From: Flavobacterium sp. UBA807
GTDB lineage: Bacteria > Bacteroidota > Bacteroidia > Flavobacteriales > Flavobacteriaceae
Assembly (NCBI GenBank): GCA_002296885.1
Contig: DBIH01000049.1
Coordinates: 1 to 6,913, forward strand
Direction: 5' to 3'
Length of the DNA: 6,913 nt
Shown here piece by piece: positions 1 to 4,909 of this stretch. Position 1 is the stretch's first letter. Each line of letters opens with the position of its first letter. The position numbers and the translations under genes are program-made. Under the pieces are notes generated by a model that was given only the letters and a program-made list of their open reading frames with translations, was not told the origin of the DNA and did no database searches.

Positions 1-701
1 TAGAAATGAATGAAGTCATTTCTATTATTCTTTTTAACAGAGTCAATATATTGTTGTGTGAAAACTTCAGCAGAAATATAAAGAACTGTTTTTTCAGGAT
101 ATTTGTCTTTAATCTCAACACCAATCGCGTGGGCTAAGTGTGTTTTTCCCAGCCCGACACCACCAAAAATCAATAAAGGATTAAATGATGTTCCGCCTGG
201 TTTGTTGGCAACTGCCATACCGGCAGAACGCGCAAGTCGGTTTGAATCTCCTTCAAGGAAATTATCAAAACTATAATTTGGATTAAGTTGCGACTCGATT
301 TTTAGGTTTCTGATTCCCGGAATTACAAAAGGATTTTTTAATTCTGGGCTCAGATTTTTAAACGGAGCATCAACATCTTGTGATTTTATTGGGCTACGGT
401 GAGCACTTGGCAATTGTTCCGTAAACGGTTGTTTGTTGCCATAAGTGTTCTCCATTTTGATTTTATAGAGTAACTTTGCGTTTTTACCAAGTTCTTTTGT
501 TAATGCAACTTTTAGTAATTTCACATAGTGTTCTTCAAGCCATTCGTAGAAAAATTTGCTTGGAACTTGTATGTAAAGGGCATTATCAGTTAACTCGACT
601 GATTTAATCGGTTCAAACCAAGTTTTAAAAGCTTGCTCCTGAATATTGTCTTTTATGAATTCAAGACAGTTTTCCCACACCGATTGCGCAGTTTTGCTCA
701 T
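1..701 (-). CDS. dnaA: Chromosomal replication initiator DnaA, N-terminal part (runs off left edge)
   Basis: This gene encodes the initiator that binds DnaA boxes at the origin and opens the duplex. The ATG is at 701 and 233 codons are visible with no stop. Residues 1-80 form domain I (a QEQAFKTWFEPIKS-like stretch near residues 21-34, which in DnaA contacts DnaB and partner proteins). Residues about 87-138 are a variable, proline-containing linker (domain II). The AAA+ domain III begins near residue 140 with NPNYSFDNFLEG, and the Walker A motif GGVGLGKT is at 180-187. The Walker B, sensor and helix-turn-helix DNA-binding parts lie outside the window. The gene is divergent from the thioesterase gene across 188 bp that contain a DnaA box, so autoregulation is plausible. 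The match to the family is unmistakable; the start is the usual one, a few residues before the SVWENCLEFIKD motif. Confidence 0.97.
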   Translation of the reverse strand, partial: MSKTAQSVWENCLEFIKDNIQEQAFKTWFEPIKSVELTDNALYIQVPSKFFYEWLEEHYVKLLKVALTKELGKNAKLLYKIKMENTYGNKQPFTEQLPSAHRSPIKSQDVDAPFKNLSPELKNPFVIPGIRNLKIESQLNPNYSFDNFLEGDSNRLARSAGMAVANKPGGTSFNPLLIFGGVGLGKTHLAHAIGVEIKDKYPEKTVLYISAEVFTQQYIDSVKKNNRNDFIHF

Positions 702-889
702 ATTTGGTTTAAAATTATAGTATTTACGTATTAGGTTTTAACTCTGTAAAAACAATGAATGTTTTTCGTTATTTTCGGGTCAACAAATATGTGAATAAAA
801 TTCGTTAAAAAAAATTAAAATCGTATTGATTTTTTAAAAAAAAAGTCGTAATACTAAATTTATTTTTAGATAAAAAGCAGAAAAATAAG
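702..889. promoter_or_regulatory. AT-rich divergent intergenic region upstream of dnaA, candidate regulatory or origin region
   Basis: This is the gap between the divergent dnaA and thioesterase starts. It holds one exact DnaA box (790-798) followed on the thioesterase side by a very AT-rich stretch with A runs at 807-814 and 836-844 and a T run at 830-835, the composition expected of a duplex-unwinding element. Promoters for both genes should lie here. On the dnaA strand the octamer CATATTTG (791-784) matches the TAnnTTTG -7 consensus at all but its first base and overlaps the DnaA box. On the plus strand TAAATTTA (855-862) misses only the last base. Neither has a well-placed -33 TTG, so I do not assign either promoter. 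A single box is too few to call oriC. Confidence 0.4.
790..798 (-). promoter_or_regulatory. DnaA box upstream of dnaA
   Basis: The plus strand reads TGTGAATAA, whose complement TTATTCACA is an exact match to the TTATNCACA DnaA-box consensus. It sits 89 bp upstream of the dnaA ATG and overlaps a -7-like CATATTTG (784-791). Known biology of DnaA, which represses its own gene by binding upstream boxes, fits this position. No other exact box was found in the gap, so its use in autoregulation or origin function is inferred. Confidence 0.55.
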
Positions 890-1288
890 ATGAAAGAACA
901 TCAAATTAAGGTTAGGGTTCGTTACTCTGAAACCGATCAGATGAGTGTGGTTTATCACGGAAATTATGTGCCTTATTTTGAAATGGGACGCGTGGAATGG
1001 CTTAGAAATAAAGGGATTTCATATAAATCGCTTGAAGAAAGCGGAATTGCATTGCCAATAGTTTCGATGACTATAAATTACAAAAAACCAGCACGTTACG
1101 ACGACTTACTTACAGTCATAACAAAGTTCAAACAACAATCCTCAGTGAAGGTCGAATTTGATTGTGAAATCCGCAATGAAAATGACGAGTTGTTAACAAC
1201 TGCATATTTTCTGTTAGTTTTTGTAGATGTAAAACAAGGAAAAGCTATTCAGCCACCAAAATATCTTTTGGACATAATGAACAGTTAG
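890..1288 (+). CDS. Acyl-CoA thioesterase, YbgC/FadM-like hotdog fold (4HBT family)
   Basis: This 132-residue protein is the normal size for a single-domain hotdog thioesterase, which hydrolyses acyl-CoA thioesters in the cytoplasm. The family signature is clear near the N terminus: D16 followed by VVYHGNYVPYFEMGR (20-34), with D16 at the position of the catalytic aspartate of YbgC and 4-hydroxybenzoyl-CoA thioesterases, H23-G24-N25-Y26 in the nucleotide-binding loop, and E31/R34 as in YbgC. There is no signal peptide or membrane segment. The gene stands alone, with no tol-pal genes nearby, so the Tol-Pal link of E. coli YbgC cannot be carried over. Substrate chain length is unknown. The start has no strong Shine-Dalgarno sequence, as is usual in this phylum. 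The last 4 bp overlap the end of the convergent YigZ gene. Confidence 0.88.
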   Translation: MKEHQIKVRVRYSETDQMSVVYHGNYVPYFEMGRVEWLRNKGISYKSLEESGIALPIVSMTINYKKPARYDDLLTVITKFKQQSSVKVEFDCEIRNENDELLTTAYFLLVFVDVKQGKAIQPPKYLLDIMNS

Positions 1289-1893
1289 ATTTTTTTGATT
1301 TCAACTTCAAAAAGACTGGAAAAAATGTCGAAAATCGTATCGGCATTTTTTTTTCGCGTTGCAATTTCTATTATGCAACCTTCTTCTATCTTTTGAGAAA
1401 TGATGCTGATGTTTCTTTCCTTAATAACACGCATCACTTTATTCATGTTTTTATAATCAAATGAAACGAGGAAATGAATGTCAATTGTTTTTTCAATTAT
1501 TTCGGATTCCTCCAATGCCATTTGTGCAGCAGTTCTGTAAGCTGAAATCAATCCGCCGACACCCAGTTTTACACCTCCAAAAAACCGGACAACAACGACT
1601 AAAACATTGGTTAATCCGAAGGATTGTATTTGACCATATATTGGCATTCCTGCTGAGTTGCTCGGTTCGCCGTCGTCGTTGGCTCTAAATTGAATGGACT
1701 CTGTACCCAATTGGAAAGCATAACAAAAATGAACGGCACCAAAGTGTTGCTTTCGTAATTTTTCTAAATGTAATTTGATTTCTTCCTCGTTGATTACCGG
1801 AAAAGCATAACCAAAAAACTTACTGTTTTTTTCTTTGAAAAGAATTTCCGTTGATGGAGAAGCAATGGTTTTAAAAGTGTCTTTTATTTCCAA
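1285..1893 (-). CDS. YigZ / IMPACT (UPF0029) family protein, TTG start
   Basis: This 202-residue cytoplasmic protein has the usual two-domain layout. The N-terminal UPF0029/Impact domain spans about residues 15-125 and the C-terminal DUF1949-like ferredoxin fold about 138-200. The family signature is intact: DDGEPSNSAGMP (73-84), then a hydrophobic strand leading into RFFGGVKLGVGGL (103-115). The bacterial biochemical role is not settled; the eukaryotic relative IMPACT acts through GCN1 in translational control. The start is a TTG at 1893. In the reading frame back to the upstream stop at 1918-1920 there is no ATG or GTG, and the protein begins with family-typical residues at this codon. It lies 2 bp after the HAD gene stop with no visible Shine-Dalgarno sequence, so translation is probably coupled to the HAD gene. 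It is the last gene of the ribD-HAD-yigZ operon and ends in a 4-bp overlap with the convergent thioesterase gene. Confidence 0.9.
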   Translation of the reverse strand: MEIKDTFKTIASPSTEILFKEKNSKFFGYAFPVINEEEIKLHLEKLRKQHFGAVHFCYAFQLGTESIQFRANDDGEPSNSAGMPIYGQIQSFGLTNVLVVVVRFFGGVKLGVGGLISAYRTAAQMALEESEIIEKTIDIHFLVSFDYKNMNKVMRVIKERNISIISQKIEEGCIIEIATRKKNADTIFDIFSSLFEVEIKKI

Positions 1894-1895
1894 AA

Positions 1896-2504
1896 CTATA
1901 ATGGGAGATGTTTTTGTTCAAACAGATCTACAACGTCTTCTTTGCCAGGTTGTAGATTCCAAACATGAATTCCAAGGCTTTCTGCTGCGTCAGTATTTTC
2001 TTTTTTATCATCAACAAACAACGTTCGTTTTGGTGACAAGTCGTGCTTGCGGAGTATAGTATTAAAGATTTCTGCATCAGGTTTGCGCATTCCCATTTCA
2101 TAAGAATAATAGACTTTTTCAAAACAACGATAAAAATCGGTATAAAAAGACATTCCGACTTTATGCTCAAAACGATTGATGTGAATCGAGTCTGTATTAG
2201 TTAACAAAAACAAGCGATATTTAGAGGAAAGCATCTGTAAAAACTCTAACCTTTCTAATGGGAAATCACCGATAACGGAATTCCATGCTTTTGTAATTTC
2301 CTGAATGCTTGCGTTGGGAATGTATTTCAGAAAAGCATTGATGAATTCCAATTCGCTGATTTTGCCTTTCTCGAACAAGTCGTTGTGAGCTAATAAATCT
2401 TCATTCGGACCATCCAATCCTAACTTTTTAAACTCTTCGACAGAATGATCTTTCCTAAGATTGATGAAAACATCTCCAAAATCGAAAATAATAGTGTTAA
2501 TCAT
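1896..2504 (-). CDS. HAD superfamily (subfamily IA, YihX-like) phosphatase, possible riboflavin-pathway phosphatase
   Basis: This 202-residue soluble hydrolase has all four HAD motifs. Motif I is D8-F-G-D-V with D8 as nucleophile, motif II is LLTNT (100-104), motif III is K141 in a MRKPD context, and motif IV is FVDDKKEN (163-170) with D165/D166 binding magnesium. The cap region lies between motifs I and II (about residues 17-88), as in the IA class. The residue two after the nucleophile is Gly10 rather than the usual acid/base Asp, as in the E. coli glucose-1-phosphatase YihX. The ATG start overlaps the end of ribD by 8 bp (2497-2504), so the two are translationally coupled. RibD's product must be dephosphorylated by a HAD enzyme before lumazine synthase can use it (YigB/YbjI in E. 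coli, YcsE in Bacillus). From the coupling I infer, without proof, that this protein does that step. A general sugar-phosphate phosphatase is the alternative. Confidence 0.9.
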   Translation of the reverse strand: MINTIIFDFGDVFINLRKDHSVEEFKKLGLDGPNEDLLAHNDLFEKGKISELEFINAFLKYIPNASIQEITKAWNSVIGDFPLERLEFLQMLSSKYRLFLLTNTDSIHINRFEHKVGMSFYTDFYRCFEKVYYSYEMGMRKPDAEIFNTILRKHDLSPKRTLFVDDKKENTDAAESLGIHVWNLQPGKEDVVDLFEQKHLPL

Positions 2505-3537
2505 GGCTGAAATAAAGTTTAAGTTCGTCGTCCTTTATGCTTTTTGCCTGAAAATTTCCATTTAAAACGGGAGCTTTAATGCCATTTTTCAAAAGAATGT
2601 TTCCGGTAAAAACTCTAGCTTCATCCCAAAGATTATCATCAATAAAACTTTGAAGCGTGTGTCTTCCGCCTTCAATTATTATAGAATTGATGCCGTATTT
2701 ATGTAAAATACGGGTGATGGTTTTGGTTAGCTGGATATCAAAGATAACATTTTCATAAATACAATTTTCACCAAATGTTAAATTTTCTTGCTCGGTTAAT
2801 ATAATCGTTTTTGTTTTTTGGTCTTTAACAAAGTATTCATTTGATATTTTTCCAGTTCTGTCTAAAATGACACGTATCGGATTTTGACCTGTCCAATCGC
2901 GGACGTCCAATTTTGGATTGTCTTCTAAAACCGTGTTGGTTCCTACTAAGATTGCCTGCTCTTCGCTTCTCCATTTGTGAACTAATTGCCTTGAAAATAC
3001 ATTGGAAATCCAAACAGGTTCTTTATTTTCTTTGCTCAAAGGTGCTATAAATCCATCCTTGCTTTCTGCCCACTTTAGTATAATATAAGGGCGGCTTTTT
3101 TGATGAAACGTAAAGAATCTTTTGTTCAGTTCATGACATTCTTTTTCCAAAACACCTATAGTTACGATAGCACCGCTTTCTTCAAGCCTTTTAATTCCGG
3201 AACCAGCAACTTTACTGTTGGGATCAATTGTTCCAACCACGACATTTGGAATTTTATGTTTGATGATTAAATCACAACAAGGTGGTGTTTTTCCAAAATG
3301 GCTACAGGGTTCCAACGAAACATAGATTGTCGCTTTTGATAATAACGATTTGTCTTTTACCGAATTTATAGCATTCACTTCGGCATGCGGTTCTCCCGAT
3401 TTTCGGTGCCAGCCTTCACCGATTATTTTGTTATCATAAACAATAACGCTTCCAACCAAAGGATTCGGATAAGTTGTTCCAAGTCCATTTTTGGCTAATT
3501 CAATGCAGCGTTTTATATATTTTTGATGTATATTCAC
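2497..3537 (-). CDS. ribD: Bifunctional riboflavin biosynthesis deaminase/reductase RibD, GTG start
   Basis: RibD catalyses two consecutive cytoplasmic steps of riboflavin synthesis: deamination of 2,5-diamino-6-ribosylamino-4(3H)-pyrimidinone 5'-phosphate, then NADPH-dependent reduction of the ribosyl side chain. Both domains are complete. The cytidine-deaminase-like domain (about 1-145) has the zinc site HAE (51-53) and PCSHFGKTPPC (77-87). The reductase domain (about 150-346) has LKWAESKDG (154-162), GTNTVLEDNPKLDVR (199-213) and IIEGGRHTLQSF (287-298). I chose the GTG at 3537 (346 aa) because the family begins directly with a NIHQKYIKRCIELA-like helix. The ATG at 3555 would add six residues. 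The far upstream ATG at 3606 adds a 23-residue extension and overlaps the divergent GNAT gene by 41 bp, so it is unlikely. The gene is first in an operon with the HAD and yigZ genes. The 28-bp gap to the GNAT gene leaves no room for an FMN riboswitch. Confidence 0.93.
   Translation of the reverse strand: MNIHQKYIKRCIELAKNGLGTTYPNPLVGSVIVYDNKIIGEGWHRKSGEPHAEVNAINSVKDKSLLSKATIYVSLEPCSHFGKTPPCCDLIIKHKIPNVVVGTIDPNSKVAGSGIKRLEESGAIVTIGVLEKECHELNKRFFTFHQKSRPYIILKWAESKDGFIAPLSKENKEPVWISNVFSRQLVHKWRSEEQAILVGTNTVLEDNPKLDVRDWTGQNPIRVILDRTGKISNEYFVKDQKTKTIILTEQENLTFGENCIYENVIFDIQLTKTITRILHKYGINSIIIEGGRHTLQSFIDDNLWDEARVFTGNILLKNGIKAPVLNGNFQAKSIKDDELKLYFSHD
3518..3525 (+). promoter_or_regulatory. Candidate -7 promoter element for the GNAT-prmC operon
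   Basis: TATTTTTG exactly matches the Bacteroidota -7 consensus TAnnTTTG. Transcription would start near 3530, giving a leader of about 35 nt before the GNAT ATG at 3566. A TTTG at 3490-3493 could serve as -33, but the 24-bp spacer is slightly longer than usual. The element lies inside the first codons of ribD. The octamer is AT-rich, so a chance match is possible. Confidence 0.35.
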
Positions 3538-3541
3538 CTGA

Positions 3542-3549
3542 CAAAAATA
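3542..3549 (-). promoter_or_regulatory. Candidate -7 promoter element for the ribD operon
   Basis: The plus strand reads CAAAAATA, the complement of TATTTTTG, an exact TAnnTTTG match on the ribD strand. It ends 5 bp before the GTG start at 3537, so the transcript would be leaderless or nearly so. It would also exclude the ATG at 3555, in favour of the GTG start. No good -33 TTG is visible at the expected distance, so this is a weak call. Confidence 0.3.
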
Positions 3550-3565
3550 AGACATTACTTTTAGA

Positions 3566-4051
3566 ATGAACAGAATCATAATAAGAGAAATCCAAAAGAA
3601 TGACAATGAACAAATTGCTTTAGTGATAAGGGAAGTTTTTGTTTCAGATGATTACCCAAAAACAGGAACCGCTTTTGCCGACAAGCAACTCGATTTTATG
3701 TTTGAAACATATGATAGGCCACGAGCAGTTTATTTTGTGGTAGAAAACGACGGAAAAATAGTTGGCGGTGGCGGGATTTCACAACTGGATAATTCAACAG
3801 AAAACATTTGTGAATTGCAGAAAATGTATTTTCTTCAGGAAACGAGGGGTAAAGGTATCGGTTCTCAAATGATACAAAAATGTTTGGAAAAAGCCAGTGA
3901 ATTTGGTTACGAAAAATGTTATCTCGAAACTCTGCCGGAAATGCTGACAGCACAACATTTATATAAAAAAGCCGGTTTTGAATATCTTTGTTCACCATTG
4001 GGAAATACCGGCCACAAAACCTGTCCGGTGTGGATGATAAAGAATTTATAG
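3566..4051 (+). CDS. GNAT family N-acetyltransferase, substrate unknown
   Basis: This 161-residue cytoplasmic protein is the usual size for a one-domain GNAT enzyme, which transfers acetyl from acetyl-CoA to an amine. Acetyl-CoA-binding motif A is clear: KMYFLQETRGKGIG (86-99), with R94-G-K-G97-I-G99 matching the R/Q-x-x-G-x-G/A pyrophosphate loop. A strand ending GGGGISQL (67-74) precedes it, and the YLETL (119-123) and AQHLYKKAGFEYL (129-141) segments form motif B with the family tyrosine near residue 133. The C terminus does not identify a substrate. The stop codon (4049-4051) is followed at once by the prmC ATG, so the two are very likely one operon with coupled translation. That pairing hints at, but does not show, a role in modifying translation proteins. 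The gene is divergent from ribD. Confidence 0.88.
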   Translation: MNRIIIREIQKNDNEQIALVIREVFVSDDYPKTGTAFADKQLDFMFETYDRPRAVYFVVENDGKIVGGGGISQLDNSTENICELQKMYFLQETRGKGIGSQMIQKCLEKASEFGYEKCYLETLPEMLTAQHLYKKAGFEYLCSPLGNTGHKTCPVWMIKNL

Positions 4052-4909
4052 ATGCAAATCAAAAACTATAGAGACATTTTCAAAAAGGAACTGCAGTCGA
4101 TTTATGATGAGCAGGAAATTGATAGTTTTTTTTATATAGTATTGGAAAAACTTCATAATATGAAGCGAATTGATTTGGCTCTGAATCCAGAAATGGTGAT
4201 TGACGGAATTCATTTAAAGCAGTGGAAAAGCATCGTTTCAGAGCTTAAATCCCAAAAACCTATCCAATATATATTAGGAGAAACAGAGTTTTGTGGTTTG
4301 CGATTTTTAGTAAATGAAAATACGTTAATTCCAAGACCAGAAACCGAAGAATTGGTTGAGTTGATTATTAAAGATGAGGGAAAAGGGAAAAGGGAAAAGG
4401 GAAAAGTCCAAATCCTCGATGTAGGAACAGGTTCTGGATGCATTGCGATTTCATTAGCCAAAAGCCTTTCAAATGCTAATCTTTCTGCGATTGATGTTTC
4501 TGAGAAAGCTTTGGCAACAGCCCAAAAAAATGCAGAGATTAACGAAGTGAATGTTACTTTTCTTCTGAAGAATATCCTGAAAACTGAAGATTTGCAAGGG
4601 CAATTTGATATTATTGTTTCCAATCCGCCGTATGTGAGAAATTTGGAAAAAACTGAAATCAAACCCAATGTTTTGGAATACGAACCGCACCTTGCGTTGT
4701 TTGTTGATGATACTGATGCGCTGCTTTTTTATCGAAAAATTGGAGAACTCGCTAAGAAAAATTTAAACCCAAATGGTAAATTGTATTTCGAAATCAATCA
4801 ATATTTAGGCAAAGAAACAGTTCAGTTACTTGAAGATTTAGGATTTCAAAATGTCGAATTGAAAAAAGATATTTATGGCAATGACCGAATGATTTGCGCT
4901 TACTCGTAA
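4052..4909 (+). CDS. prmC: Peptide chain release factor N5-glutamine methyltransferase PrmC (HemK)
   Basis: PrmC uses S-adenosylmethionine to methylate the glutamine of the GGQ motif in release factors RF1 and RF2, improving peptide release. The 285-residue length is normal. The N-terminal helical domain that binds the release factor covers about 1-85, followed by the conserved hairpin with TLIPRPETEELV (91-102). The methyltransferase domain starts at ILDVGTGSGCIAISLA (121-136), SAM motif I, has the acidic D148 after the second strand, and the catalytic NPPY at 191-194, which holds the substrate glutamine. The linker between the two domains, residues about 108-118, is encoded by a four-copy 7-bp repeat and is rich in G, K and E. 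The gene begins directly after the GNAT stop. Its TAA overlaps the end of the convergent permease gene by 10 bp, leaving no space for a conventional terminator. Confidence 0.96.
   Translation: MQIKNYRDIFKKELQSIYDEQEIDSFFYIVLEKLHNMKRIDLALNPEMVIDGIHLKQWKSIVSELKSQKPIQYILGETEFCGLRFLVNENTLIPRPETEELVELIIKDEGKGKREKGKVQILDVGTGSGCIAISLAKSLSNANLSAIDVSEKALATAQKNAEINEVNVTFLLKNILKTEDLQGQFDIIVSNPPYVRNLEKTEIKPNVLEYEPHLALFVDDTDALLFYRKIGELAKKNLNPNGKLYFEINQYLGKETVQLLEDLGFQNVELKKDIYGNDRMICAYS
4378..4405 (+). repeat. Four perfect GGGAAAA heptamers inside prmC
   Basis: Four uninterrupted copies of the 7-bp unit GGGAAAA run from 4378 to 4405, encoding a G-K-G-K-R-E-K type peptide at the interdomain linker of PrmC. 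Because 7 is not divisible by 3, gain or loss of one unit changes the frame. I traced both outcomes: loss of a unit meets TAG at 4422-4424 and gain meets TAA at 4477-4479, both before the catalytic NPPY codons. Whether copy number varies cannot be told from one sequence. Confidence 0.9.

Noticed and set aside
1290..1314. Hairpin TTTTTGA/TCAAAAA (1292-1298 with 1307-1313) just after the thioesterase stop as a bidirectional terminator
   Set aside because: The stem is only 7 bp with one G-C pair, and neither strand has a T run after it. It lies within YigZ coding sequence and looks like chance in AT-rich DNA.
1461..2059. Plus-strand open frames of about 75 codons (1461-1688 and 1835-2059)
   Set aside because: They lie opposite the well-conserved YigZ and HAD genes, have no recognisable domain, and are frame shadows.
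3538..3606. Upstream extension of RibD from an ATG at 3606 with a hydrophobic 23-residue leader
   Set aside because: It could mimic a signal anchor, but RibD is cytoplasmic, the leader overlaps the divergent GNAT gene by 41 bp, and family homology starts at the GTG at 3537.
3786..3794. DnaA-box-like CTGGATAAT inside the GNAT gene and TTTCCCACA at about 671 inside dnaA
   Set aside because: Each has two mismatches to the consensus and lies in coding sequence, at a frequency expected by chance.
3696..3998. Minus-strand 100-codon frame inside the GNAT gene
   Set aside because: It is antisense to the acetyl-CoA-binding motif, and its composition shows no protein family.
4210..4690. Minus-strand open frames of 152 and 73 codons inside prmC
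   Set aside because: They are antisense to conserved PrmC motifs including motif I and NPPY, have no family resemblance, and are shadows.
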